From: Acidobacteriota bacterium
GTDB lineage: Bacteria; Acidobacteriota; Terriglobia; Bryobacterales; Bryobacteraceae
Direction: 5' to 3'
NCBI GenBank assembly: GCA_003223115.1
Contig: QHXW01000094.1
Span: 1 to 40,945 of the forward strand
DNA length: 40,945 nucleotides
Below the pieces are notes generated by a model. The model was not told the origin of the DNA. It made no database searches and saw only the letters and a list, made by a program, of their open reading frames with translations. Both the position numbers and the translations under genes were made by a program. Below, piece by piece: positions 18,618-26,844 of the stretch. Each line of letters starts with the position of its first letter. Position 1 is the stretch's first letter.

Positions 18618-20198
18618 ATGCAAGTTCCTGAGGAACAAGTCCCTGTAAGCCCATCCGTTGTTCCAGATTTCTACGTCTGGAGCTTTCCCGGAGCTCCGGT
18701 CCGCATCCATCTCTATTTAGACGTTGTCGAGCGCCTGGCGCGCGAAGTCAGGCGGGCCTATGGCTCCATCCCGTCCCATAGCGTCGAAGTCGGCGGATTC
18801 CTGCTCGGCGCCTCGGACTTTTATTCCTCTCACGTCATTGAGGTCAAGGACTTCGAGCCGTTCCTCTGCGAGTATCGGGCTGATCACCGCTTCATTTTGT
18901 CTGAGGCGGACCGGAGCAAGATGGAAAAAGTGCTCGCGGCCCGAAGATCTGCGTCTGGCGAACCCCTTACCGTGTTGGGCTTCTATCGCAGTCACATTCG
19001 AGAGGGATTGCGGCTCGCTGAAGATGATCTCTCGATCATCAAAAGCTATTTTTGCGATCCTGCAAGCATTTTTCTTCTGATGAAGCCCACTGAAGAGGCC
19101 TTGAGCGCAGGCTTCTTCTTTTGGGACAGCGGACGGATCGATTCCGAATTTACGTTTCTCGAGTTCCCGTTTGAAGCGCAGCAACTAGCGGCCGCGCACA
19201 CCAAATCTCCCGGCTATGCTGAAGAAGCCAAACCCGATGAGGACACGTCGGAACCTGACTTGGCACACGTCGGTGAACACCTCTCACCCGCGCCGCTTCC
19301 AACTCCGGTTCAGCCCGGACGCGCGAATTGGCTGCACTGGTTGTTTTATCCCGTGTTTACGGCGCTGGTGTTCGCTCTCGGAGCCGCTGGTTATGTCTCG
19401 TTTCTCAAATGGTTCTCGGCTCCTACTAGAACCATAGATCCCGACGTGCCCGCGCTGTCACTCCGGGTTGAACGACAGGGCAACGACTTGCGTGTCGGTT
19501 GGAAGCGAACCGCACCAGCCATCCATAGCGCGAAAAGCGCGATTCTGCTGATCCGCGATGGCGAGTCCCAGCGGCAGGAGCTGACACTTGAGCCGGATCA
19601 ACTCCGCACCGGAAGCGTAGTCTACACGCCCGCCAGCAGTAGCGTCCAATTCCGGCTGGAAGTAACCGGACTCGATGGCAAAACCGCCACCGAGACGGTA
19701 TTAGCTCTTACTTCGCGCCGGACGGCTGAGGTGAATTCGGCGTCACCTGCCCTGCCCTCACCTGTTGCGGGACCTGCCTCCGGCGCCTCGCTCGCCTCGC
19801 CGCCGGTAATGCCGCCACCTACACAGAGCGCCGCCGCCGTGCAGAAACCGGTGGCCACCAACTCTCTCGTTGAGGCGCCCACTATTCCCGCGCCCACCAC
19901 GGCGGTGACAGCCGTTCCCGCGACTCCCATTCGACAAGCGCAGCCCAACGTGCCGGCTAATTTACGAACCATGATTGCGTCGGAGATCGAGGTGGAAGTA
20001 AAGGTACTGATCGATGAGGCGGGCCGTGTGCTCAAAGCCGAGCCGGTTCCGCGACGGACTCCCGTCAGCGCGTCCCTCATTGGCGCAGCCCGGAATGCTG
20101 CTCTGCTTTGGAGATTCGAACCGGCTAAACGCGGCGGCCAGCCTGTTCAAAGCGAAATGATTTTGAAGTTTCGCTTCCTGCCGGCGGCGCGAACCTGA
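18618..20198 (+). CDS. Degenerate JAMM/MPN-like domain, single membrane helix and TonB C-terminal domain
   Basis: A 526-residue protein with three parts. Residues about 30-190 resemble a JAMM (Mov34/MPN) domain: SVEVGGFLLGASD supplies the expected Glu strand, GFYRSHIREGLRLAEDD stands where H-x-H...S-x-x-D is expected, and a final strand reads ASIFLLMKPT. The first His of H-x-H is Arg, so zinc peptidase activity is doubtful. One membrane helix follows at about 237-262 (WLFYPVFTALVFALGAAGYV), then a beta domain and a Pro/Ala-rich linker (about 375-440). Residues 455-523 form a TonB-like C-terminal domain (VEVKVLIDEAGRVLKAEPV, NAALLWRFEPAKRGG). The helix would place the JAMM-like part in the cytoplasm and the TonB part in the periplasm. 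It is tail to tail with the aminotransferase (3 bp). Confidence 0.75.
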   Translation: MQVPEEQVPVSPSVVPDFYVWSFPGAPVRIHLYLDVVERLAREVRRAYGSIPSHSVEVGGFLLGASDFYSSHVIEVKDFEPFLCEYRADHRFILSEADRSKMEKVLAARRSASGEPLTVLGFYRSHIREGLRLAEDDLSIIKSYFCDPASIFLLMKPTEEALSAGFFFWDSGRIDSEFTFLEFPFEAQQLAAAHTKSPGYAEEAKPDEDTSEPDLAHVGEHLSPAPLPTPVQPGRANWLHWLFYPVFTALVFALGAAGYVSFLKWFSAPTRTIDPDVPALSLRVERQGNDLRVGWKRTAPAIHSAKSAILLIRDGESQRQELTLEPDQLRTGSVVYTPASSSVQFRLEVTGLDGKTATETVLALTSRRTAEVNSASPALPSPVAGPASGASLASPPVMPPPTQSAAAVQKPVATNSLVEAPTIPAPTTAVTAVPATPIRQAQPNVPANLRTMIASEIEVEVKVLIDEAGRVLKAEPVPRRTPVSASLIGAARNAALLWRFEPAKRGGQPVQSEMILKFRFLPAART

Positions 20199-20201
20199 AC
20201 C

Positions 20202-21560
20202 TCACACCCGCGCGATATTCGATTCGATTGCCGAAATGATGACATCGGCCTGCTCGCGATTCAGAATCAGAGGCGGCGAAAGAATCAGCACGTTGCAAAA
20301 CCCTGTCACCGAATCATTGTTTCGGCCCACCAGCACGCCGCTCTCGCGAAACGCGCGCTGAAGCTGGATCATGCGGCCCTCAGCCAACGGCGTTTTGCTC
20401 CGCTGATCTTCCACCAATTCAAGCCCGATCAGCAGACCCCGTCCGCGAACCTCGCCGATATGCGGTGACTCGAGAGCGGTCAGCTTTTCCAGCAGATATC
20501 CGCCCAGGCGCGCCGAATTTTCCCACAGGCGCTCGCGCGTCAGGATATCCAGATTCGCCAGCGCGGCTGCCGCAGAGCACGGGTGCCCGCCGAACGTGCT
20601 CACCTGCGTGAATTTGGCCTCTCCTCCGTCGTCTTCAAACGCTTCGAAAACGTGCTCGGCGGCCACCGTCGCACCCAGAGGCAGGTACGCCGACGTCAGT
20701 CCTTTGGCGAAAGTGAGGATGTCCGGACGGATGCCCGAGTGCTCGAACCCGAACAGCTTTCCGGTGCGGCCGAATCCGGTAATCACTTCGTCGACGATCA
20801 ACAGCACTCCGTGACGATCGCAAATCTCGCGCAGGCGCGCCAGATAACCTTCCGGGTCCGGAAGAATTCCGCCGCCACCGATCACCGGTTCCGCGATGAT
20901 CGCCGCCACCGTCTCCGGCGCTTCCATCCGGATCACCCGCTCAAACTCGTCGGCGCAGGACAGCGTGCACGTCGATTGAGCCGAACAAAAACCGCAGCGG
21001 TAGTGGTCTGGCGGCGCCACGTGCAGAAATCCCGGAACCAACGGCTCGAAGGCCTGCCGGCGCGGCGCTTGGCCCGTGGCCGATAGTGCCCCCATGGTGA
21101 AACCATGATACCCGCGATGCCGCGCAATCACCTTGTACCGGTTCTGTCCCGGATGCATACGCCGCGAGCACTGTCGCGCCATCTTGAGCGCGGTCTCGAC
21201 CGCTTCCGATCCACTGTTGGAGAAAAACACGCGTCCCAGCGGCTTGGGTAGTAAACCCGCCACTCGCGCGGCCAACCGTGCGGCAGGTCCATGCGATTGC
21301 GTCAGCGGATAGTACGGCAGCTCCGCCATTTGCTTGGCTACCGCGTTGACAATTTCTTTCCGGCCGTAGCCCACGTTGACGCAGAACAGGCCGGCCATCG
21401 CATCGAGGTAACGGCGGCCCTCGGTATCGAACACGTAGCAGCCCTCAGCCGAAGCAACTTCGAGCGGGGGCCGCTTTTTCAGATCTTTGTGCTGCAGGTT
21501 TCCATGCCAAAGATGTTCGATATCCAAATCACGAAGAGAAACGCTGGTGGCTTCGGGCAT
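20202..21560 (-). CDS. Class III PLP-dependent aminotransferase
   Basis: A 452-residue omega-amino acid:pyruvate-type transaminase. PLP-site features are VFFSNSGSEAVETALKMAR, HRGYHGFTMGALSATG, LLIVDEVITGFGRTG (Asp of the cofactor pyridine contact) and the Schiff-base Lys in TFAKGLTSAYLPLGA. An insertion carries four cysteines, C-GF-C-SAQST-C-TLS-C (about residues 187-200), where relatives such as taurine:pyruvate aminotransferase have a similar Cys-containing loop. Met at 21560 (MPEATSVSLRDLD) is preferred to 21605, whose extra 15 residues look unlike the family. Substrate cannot be read. It shares only a 3-bp gap with the convergent JAMM-TonB gene and is not obviously part of an operon. Confidence 0.9.
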   Translation of the reverse strand: MPEATSVSLRDLDIEHLWHGNLQHKDLKKRPPLEVASAEGCYVFDTEGRRYLDAMAGLFCVNVGYGRKEIVNAVAKQMAELPYYPLTQSHGPAARLAARVAGLLPKPLGRVFFSNSGSEAVETALKMARQCSRRMHPGQNRYKVIARHRGYHGFTMGALSATGQAPRRQAFEPLVPGFLHVAPPDHYRCGFCSAQSTCTLSCADEFERVIRMEAPETVAAIIAEPVIGGGGILPDPEGYLARLREICDRHGVLLIVDEVITGFGRTGKLFGFEHSGIRPDILTFAKGLTSAYLPLGATVAAEHVFEAFEDDGGEAKFTQVSTFGGHPCSAAAALANLDILTRERLWENSARLGGYLLEKLTALESPHIGEVRGRGLLIGLELVEDQRSKTPLAEGRMIQLQRAFRESGVLVGRNNDSVTGFCNVLILSPPLILNREQADVIISAIESNIARV

Positions 21561-21969
21561 GCGCTGATTGTACTGAAAAATGACGCCACCGGCTTGAGAA
21601 AACATGCCCGGCCAGCCACCATGATGCAGATGTGCTAGTTACCGAAGTGTGTGACCGGCCGTACAAAGGATTTCCCAAAACTTGGGAACTTAGCATGGAT
21701 TTTAGGATTCCACCGGACCCATCTAAGGTATCAACCCCAATTAAATCTAGGACTTCGGTGTTGGTCACCTACGTGCATTTTTGGACATTCCTAAGGGTGT
21801 CATCATGTTCCAACGTGTCGCGGATCGGGCGGTTCTGGGTGCGTTCGCAGTTCTTTTCGACCTGGCGGTTGCCGTCCTCAGGCAGCTTCGCCGAGCCTGA
21901 AACGCCGCCTGCGGGAACGGGGGTTGGGCCTGCGCGGGTTTTTCCCGATTTCAGATTGCTGCTTCCACG
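21561..21969. other. 409-bp intergenic region between divergent aminotransferase and deacetylase genes
   Basis: No gene is seen. It contains a perfect 7-bp inverted repeat with a 3-bp centre, ttcccaa-aac-ttgggaa (21672-21688), which has no T-run after it and so is more likely an operator than a terminator. It also contains a TGG-N9-TGC-A site at 21762-21777. The right half (about 21800-21960) is GC-rich with no recognisable motif. Confidence 0.55.
21762..21777 (+). promoter_or_regulatory. Candidate sigma-54 promoter before the polysaccharide deacetylase
   Basis: tggtcacctacgtgca has GG and GC exactly 10 bp apart, with T before GG and T before GC, as in the sigma-54 -24/-12 element (TGGCAC-N5-TTGCA). 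The inner bases after GG deviate. It lies 192 bp before the deacetylase ATG. Weak alone; supported by similar sites at 26659 and 28108. Confidence 0.35.
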
Positions 21970-22839
21970 ATGAAGAATATCATCAGCGTTGATGTCGAGG
22001 AGTACTTCCATCCCACGGAATTAGAAGGCTGCATCAGCGCCGGACGGTGGACTTCGCTTCCTTCTCTGGTAGAGCCGCAGACACGACAGGTGCTCGATTT
22101 GTTTTCCCGGCACGGCGTCAAGGCTACCTTCTTTTTGCTCGGCTGGGTCGCCGAGCGGCATCCAAAACTGGTTCGCGACATCGCCGCGGCGGGACATGAA
22201 ATTGGCTGTCACAGCTACGCACACCGTTTGATTTATACCCTCACACCGGCCGAGTTTCGCGACGACACCGTGCGGGCCATTCAAGCCATCGAAGATGCCT
22301 GCGGTGTTACGCCCCGCGCATACCGTGCGCCGAGTTACTCCGTTACGGCGCAGTCCCTCTGGGCCCTCGAGATTCTGGTCGAGTGTGGGTTCACTCATGA
22401 TTCGAGCATTTATCCGATCAGCCATGATCGTTACGGAATTCCCGAGTTTGGCAGCCGCGCTCGCACTTTATGGACGCCCTCCGGACCTTTGGTCGAAGTG
22501 CCCATCGCCACTGTAAAACTCTCCGAAAGCCGAATGGCTCCGGTCGGCGGCGGTGGTTATCTACGGCTGCTTCCGTATCGCTACACGGCCGCCGGCATTC
22601 GCCGCATCAACCGACATGAGCAGCCCGCCTGCATCTACTTCCACCCTTGGGAATTAGATCCGGAGCAGCCGCGAATGGCCCGGAGCTGGATCTCACGACT
22701 GCGCACCTATACGGGCCTCACGTCGATGCGCAGCAAGGTCGAACGGTTGTGCACTGATTTTGAATTCGGTCCTCTCACCGCAGTCCATCCAACTCCGGAA
22801 CCAGTCGATCACCCCCTCACCGCCGTCGCAGCCTGTTGA
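21970..22839 (+). CDS. XrtA/PEP-CTERM-type polysaccharide deacetylase
   Basis: A 289-residue NodB-fold deacetylase, probably acting on N-acetylated exopolysaccharide. Motifs are ISVDVEEYFHP (Asp-bearing first strand), GHEIGCHSYAHRL (H-x3-H metal site) and YRAPSYSVTAQS. The C-terminal part (LRLLPYRYTAAGIRRINR, then IYFHPWELDPEQPR) matches the DUF3473 extension of deacetylases from exosortase A-linked exopolysaccharide clusters. No signal peptide is seen, which agrees with that subfamily. It lies close to a sigma-54 regulator, a Wza-like export protein and a TPR lipoprotein, so a role in the same export system is likely. Its stop is 1 bp from the stop of the convergent SUMF1-like gene. Confidence 0.9.
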   Translation: MKNIISVDVEEYFHPTELEGCISAGRWTSLPSLVEPQTRQVLDLFSRHGVKATFFLLGWVAERHPKLVRDIAAAGHEIGCHSYAHRLIYTLTPAEFRDDTVRAIQAIEDACGVTPRAYRAPSYSVTAQSLWALEILVECGFTHDSSIYPISHDRYGIPEFGSRARTLWTPSGPLVEVPIATVKLSESRMAPVGGGGYLRLLPYRYTAAGIRRINRHEQPACIYFHPWELDPEQPRMARSWISRLRTYTGLTSMRSKVERLCTDFEFGPLTAVHPTPEPVDHPLTAVAAC

Positions 22840-22840
22840 A

Positions 22841-23575
22841 TCACTCTCGTTCAACGGCGTCAGTCGAGACCACTCGAAATCCGTAATCGGCGTATTGAAA
22901 CGAAGGCGGGATGCTCGAGCGCGCGGCGCACCGGCTGAACTTGATATGGTGACGCCAGGACCCGCCCCTCGACGCCCGCCGTTCACCGGTATCCGGCCCT
23001 TGCGGATTGCGCGCGGGCGAGTTGGCGTAGTATTGCCTGTCGAACCAGTCCGAGCACCATTCGTGCACGTTCTCGCCCAGTTCGTAGACGCCCCACGCAT
23101 TTGGCACACCGCCGCCCACCGGCAGCGTGCTGTTCACTTGTCCACCCCAGCGCTTCATGTATTCCGGGCGCGCGTGCGGCGCCTCATCGCCCCACGGATA
23201 AAGCGCACCTTCGCGGCCCCCTCGAGCCGCGCGTTCCCATTCCGCTTCCGTAGGCAGGCGATAGTCCCGCCCTGTGACTGCGCTCAGCCACTCGCAATAC
23301 TTCGCCGCTTCGAACCAGCTCACGGCAACCACCGGCTGGTCTAGATGATCGAAATTGGGATCGTTCCACAGTGGCGGCGGCTGCCCGCCGGCCTCGAGAA
23401 ACGGCCGGTAATCGCGGTTCCTCACCGGAAAGACCGCCATCCGGAATTCATCAACCCACACGCGATGCGGAGGCTTTTCCTCATCGCGGCCCCGCTCGCA
23501 GCCCATCAGGAATGAATCGCCCGGGATCGAGACGCAGTGAGGTTCTGAAAAGGTGACGGGAGACGACACTGGCAC
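22841..23575 (-). CDS. SUMF1/FGE-fold protein without the catalytic cysteine pair
   Basis: A 244-residue protein with a complete formylglycine-generating-enzyme-type fold: VSIPGDSFLMGC, KPPHRVWVDEFRM, PVVAVSWFEAAKYCEWLS, YRLPTEAEWERAARGG, WGVYELGENVHEWCSDWF and RASRGGSWRHHIKFSRCAARS. In active FGE the stretch after RGGS contains two active-site cysteines; here it reads WRHHIKFSRC, so both are missing and only the later structural Cys remains. It is unlikely to convert Cys to formylglycine. Relatives lacking the pair serve in other roles, including EgtB-like and ligand-binding proteins. There is no signal peptide. It is on the same strand as the sigma-54 regulator (58 bp downstream of it). Confidence 0.85.
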   Translation of the reverse strand: MPVSSPVTFSEPHCVSIPGDSFLMGCERGRDEEKPPHRVWVDEFRMAVFPVRNRDYRPFLEAGGQPPPLWNDPNFDHLDQPVVAVSWFEAAKYCEWLSAVTGRDYRLPTEAEWERAARGGREGALYPWGDEAPHARPEYMKRWGGQVNSTLPVGGGVPNAWGVYELGENVHEWCSDWFDRQYYANSPARNPQGPDTGERRASRGGSWRHHIKFSRCAARSSIPPSFQYADYGFRVVSTDAVERE

Positions 23576-23633
23576 CTTCGATTTTACTGCGGCGCGACGG
23601 AATTCTTTTTGGGACGCGGGCGCGCTGTGAGCG

Positions 23634-25064
23634 CTAGTTCTCGATCGAAAGCTTCTTCATCTTGTACAGCAGCGCTTTGTAATCGATGTTCAGTAGTTGC
23701 GCGGCCTGTTTGCGATTCCATCGCGTGGAGTTGAGCGCCGTCAAAATAGCATCGGTTTCGGCTTGTTCCTTGGCCCTGTTGACCTGCTTCAATATCGGCG
23801 TGGCGGGCACGGGCTCATCAAAAGTCGGCGCTGGATCTGCCGCTGCAGCGGCAACCCTTGGCGGCGGCATCATTGGGGACCGGCGCATTGATCTCGATCG
23901 CAAATCATCGATGATCAACTCCGGCTCGCGAACCACCAGATACTTGCGCATCACGTTTTCCAGCTCGCGAATATTGCCGGGCCAATGATGTGAAATCAGA
24001 GCCTGATGCAAGGCGTTTGTGATCGGCGGGGGAACCGCGCCTCCCGCATGTCTCTTCACCAGAAATTCCGCCAGCCCTATGATTTCTTCCTGTCGCTCGC
24101 GCAGAGGCGGCACCCTGATAGTGACCACGTTGAGACGGTAATACAGGTCCTCGCGGAAGCGCCCGTCGGCAATGGCTTTCTCGAGATCACAGTGAGTCGC
24201 GGCAATGACCCGCACATCAACATGGATCGTCTCTTTTCCGCCCAGCCGCTGGAATTCCTGATCCTGAAGCACCTGCAGAAGTTTAGCTTGCAGCTTGAAA
24301 TCCATGTCGCCGATTTCATCCAGCAGAATCGTGCCGCCATCGGCCATTTCAAACATGCCGGGCTTCTTCTGAAAAGCTCCAGTAAACGCGCCGCGCTCGT
24401 ATCCGAACAGCTCGCTCTCCACCAGTTCCGACGGCAAAGCCGCGCAGTTGAGCTTGAGAAAAACGTTGCCCGCCCGAGGCGATTGCGCGCAGAGTTGACG
24501 AGCGATGACTTCTTTGCCGACCCCGGTCTCGCCCTGTATGAGCACTGGGATCTCGGAACCGCCGATCTGTCTCAGCAACGGTTCCACGGATTTCACACGG
24601 ATTCCGCCCGCGAGCGGATGATCGCCTTTCAAGTGGCGGCCTTGCTCGCCCAATACGTCCGGTACGTGTCCGCTGAGAGTCCCGTTTCCAAGCGCCTTCT
24701 CAATGGCGCTCTTCAGGTCATCATGGCTCACCGGCTTCGGAATGAAATCGGTGGCGCCGCTCTTCATGGCCTCCACCACCTTGAACGGCGAGGAAGCGCC
24801 CGACAGCATCACGATGGGCAGGTCTTTATCCCAGCGACGGATTTCCCGCAGCGTTTCCAGACCGTCCTTGCGCGGCATCATGATGTCGAGCAGCACCAGC
24901 GAAATACGCCGCCCTTCGCGCTCCAGGCAACTGATGACCTCTTCGCCATCTTCAGCCGATTCTATGGAATATCCGTGGCACTTCAGCGCCATCTCCAGGT
25001 AACTGCGTACTTCCAGTTCATCCTCACCTAACAGAATGGTCCTGCCGTTGTTTGCGGTGGGCAT
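23634..25064 (-). CDS. Sigma-54-dependent response regulator (AtoC/PrsR-like)
   Basis: A 476-residue NtrC-family activator. A receiver domain covers residues 1-120, with the phosphoacceptor Asp-60 in LVLLDIMMPRKDG and conserved Lys in IPKPVS. The AAA+ domain has Walker A GETGVGKEV, the sigma-54 contact loop GAFTGA within ERGAFTGAFQ, and Walker B GGTILLDEIGDM. A Fis-type helix-turn-helix ends the protein (RWNRKQAAQLLNIDYKALLYKMKKL). The intact GAFTGA means it should activate sigma-54 promoters. It is 26 bp downstream of the histidine kinase gene and almost certainly its partner. Three sigma-54-like sites in the neighbouring exopolysaccharide genes are natural targets. In exosortase-type clusters the equivalent is PrsR; the assignment here is by context. 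Confidence 0.94.
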   Translation of the reverse strand: MPTANNGRTILLGEDELEVRSYLEMALKCHGYSIESAEDGEEVISCLEREGRRISLVLLDIMMPRKDGLETLREIRRWDKDLPIVMLSGASSPFKVVEAMKSGATDFIPKPVSHDDLKSAIEKALGNGTLSGHVPDVLGEQGRHLKGDHPLAGGIRVKSVEPLLRQIGGSEIPVLIQGETGVGKEVIARQLCAQSPRAGNVFLKLNCAALPSELVESELFGYERGAFTGAFQKKPGMFEMADGGTILLDEIGDMDFKLQAKLLQVLQDQEFQRLGGKETIHVDVRVIAATHCDLEKAIADGRFREDLYYRLNVVTIRVPPLRERQEEIIGLAEFLVKRHAGGAVPPPITNALHQALISHHWPGNIRELENVMRKYLVVREPELIIDDLRSRSMRRSPMMPPPRVAAAAADPAPTFDEPVPATPILKQVNRAKEQAETDAILTALNSTRWNRKQAAQLLNIDYKALLYKMKKLSIEN

Positions 25065-25090
25065 AATTCCTTTTTTCGAGTCGTCCCGGC

Positions 25091-26335
25091 TTACACACCC
25101 GCCTGCAAAGCCTGGCGCGGCGACTCGGTCATTAGGGCCAGCTGGGCATCCTGGTGCGCAAAGGGTAGAACGAAACTGAACGTGGACCCCTCTGGACCAG
25201 ACTCAGCCCAAACCTGACCTTGGTGTAAATTGAGGATGAATTTACAAATTGCCAGCCCCAGACCTCCTCCAGATCTGTCCTGGCCGCCGGAATATGAGGT
25301 GTATTCTTCAAAAATCTTTTCGATGTGGTCCATCGGCACGCCGGGACCCGAATCTCGAATATCCACACGGAATGAATTCGGCGCTTGCATCTTGCAGATT
25401 CGCCGTTCTCCATTTGTCACCGAACTGGCCAGCCTGCCGCGACGCTCCCAGAAGTACGGATAACCGCTCACTTCGATGGAGCCGTACTTCGGCGTGAACT
25501 TGCAGGCGTTGTCCAGCAAGTTAATCAGCACTTGTTCGATCTGTTCCCGATCAAAATAGAGCGGCTGCGGTGACGTCATCATCTGCAGCGTGAGCTGAAT
25601 ATGTTTGGCTTCACTAAAAGGCGCGATCTCGTGCATGGCCTGATCGATGCACGCCTCGATGTCGCCTTTCTGCAGATTCGGCCGTTTCTCGATCTGTCGT
25701 CCAACGCTCAATTGGAACATCGCCGTCGCCATCCGCGAAAGCCGCTTGATCGAATGCTGCATGCGTTCAAGGACTTCGTGCTGCTCCTGGTTCAAAGAGC
25801 CCAGCTGTCGGCCCAGCAGCAGACCGCAATATCCGTCGATGGCCGTCAAAGGAGCCCGGAAATCATGTACGGCCCGCGCCAGGAAATTTGTTCGGTCCTG
25901 GTCGTATTCCTGCAGTTTCAGATTCGCATTCAGCAGGCATTGCAAAATTTCGTCGCGATCCGCGCGCAGCGACTGCACATCCAGCGCCTGGTTCATCGCA
26001 TGCCGCGCCGCCGCGTGCTCCACAAAGGTGCGGAGCGTTGCCTTGTTCAGCGGCTTCAGCAGTATCGATACAGCAGCCAGGGGAAAACGATCCCGCAACG
26101 CTCCTAGTTTTTTGCGGGGTAGCACAAACAAGTTTTTGCGTTCCTGCTCAAAATCCAGCTCGCGCGGCAACTCCACATCGGAATCGCAGTCCCAGATGTA
26201 AAGATCCGCCGGAAGTTCACCGCTATCCGGCGCGCCTTTCATGTCCAGCGTCCAATCACTGCTCCGAAAACCGGCCAGCGTCTCGCGACACAGCTTATAC
26301 AACTGAGAATCTGTGGAAACTAACCTGATGTCCAT
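25091..26335 (-). CDS. Soluble histidine kinase with pseudo-receiver-like N-terminus
   Basis: A 414-residue kinase. The first 120 residues (MDIRLVSTDSQLYKLCRETL, then DLYIWDCDSDVELP) have alternating strands and helices like a receiver or flavodoxin-like fold and no membrane segment. A coiled-coil-like linker leads to the H-box AVHDFRAPLTAIDGY. The ATP-binding domain has the N-box LLDNACKFTPKYG, G1 IRDSGPGVPMDHIEKIFEEY and G2 GGGLGLAICKFI. It should autophosphorylate the H-box His and pass phosphate to Asp-60 of the downstream regulator. PrsK kinases normally have membrane helices, so this is a cytosolic variant. Start at 26335 is chosen because the upstream ATG (26407) would read through a palindromic leader containing a usable AAGG. 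Confidence 0.9.
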   Translation of the reverse strand: MDIRLVSTDSQLYKLCRETLAGFRSSDWTLDMKGAPDSGELPADLYIWDCDSDVELPRELDFEQERKNLFVLPRKKLGALRDRFPLAAVSILLKPLNKATLRTFVEHAAARHAMNQALDVQSLRADRDEILQCLLNANLKLQEYDQDRTNFLARAVHDFRAPLTAIDGYCGLLLGRQLGSLNQEQHEVLERMQHSIKRLSRMATAMFQLSVGRQIEKRPNLQKGDIEACIDQAMHEIAPFSEAKHIQLTLQMMTSPQPLYFDREQIEQVLINLLDNACKFTPKYGSIEVSGYPYFWERRGRLASSVTNGERRICKMQAPNSFRVDIRDSGPGVPMDHIEKIFEEYTSYSGGQDRSGGGLGLAICKFILNLHQGQVWAESGPEGSTFSFVLPFAHQDAQLALMTESPRQALQAGV

Positions 26336-26343
26336 GCGGCGCG

Positions 26344-26358
26344 TTACCTTAAAGGTAA
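26344..26358 (-). promoter_or_regulatory. Palindrome overlapping the ribosome-binding site of the kinase gene
   Basis: ttacctt-a-aaggtaa is a perfect 7-bp inverted repeat whose coding-strand AAGGTAA lies 9 bp before the ATG at 26335. In mRNA the loop would be too small for full pairing, but partial pairing could mask the Shine-Dalgarno; at DNA level it may be an operator. Confidence 0.5.
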
Positions 26359-26844
26359 TACCGACCAAAGATAGAGAGCAGGATATCGCAATCCTGATTT
26401 TTGTCAAGAATTTCCAATTGCGAGTCCAAAAACTTTTCCCTTGCCCCTTCTCTAGCTATATCCGCAAACCGGTTGGACTTCAAGCCCGGTAAATCCCCTA
26501 TGCTCCTCACAAGTTATCCAAAAGAGCGGGATAAATTCTCACAAATTGTTACAGCTCTGTTGCTTGCCCGGCTAGGTATGACAACGTAAACATTGAGCCT
26601 GAAGGGACTAAATCTTGTAACCGAAGCCCCAGTCAGAGGTTTATACCCTCCTTATGACTGGTGATCAAAATGCTCAAGACACCCGAGCCCGGAGAGGCAT
26701 CCACCAGGAACTTACACGGCTTCAGCCGGTTACGGGTTGAGGCGAAAGATTCCAGGTATTTCGACCGAGCTTTTGGTGTGTATTCCATAGAAAGGGCGCT
26801 GGAAGCCAGTCTTAAGCTTAGCAGCTCTTGAGGGTTATCAGTTG
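26359..26844. other. Divergent intergenic region between kinase and PilZ genes
   Basis: About 490 bp without a convincing gene. It contains several A/T-rich blocks (for example near 26520-26560 and 26590-26620) and a TGG-N9-TGC-T site at 26659-26674. The region upstream of the kinase probably also holds its promoter, but no clear -35/-10 pair was found. No RNA gene was recognised. Confidence 0.5.
26659..26674 (+). promoter_or_regulatory. Candidate sigma-54 promoter before the PilZ/export genes
   Basis: tggtgatcaaaatgct keeps GG and GC 10 bp apart and has the outer T-GG and T-GC-T bases of the -24/-12 element, but not the inner CAC. It lies 170 bp before the PilZ ATG. Judged with the sites at 21762 and 28108. 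Confidence 0.35.

Noticed and set aside
24006-25031. 341-codon plus-strand frame opposite the sigma-54 regulator
   Set aside because: The opposite strand encodes receiver, AAA+ and Fis domains with all key residues; this frame has none.
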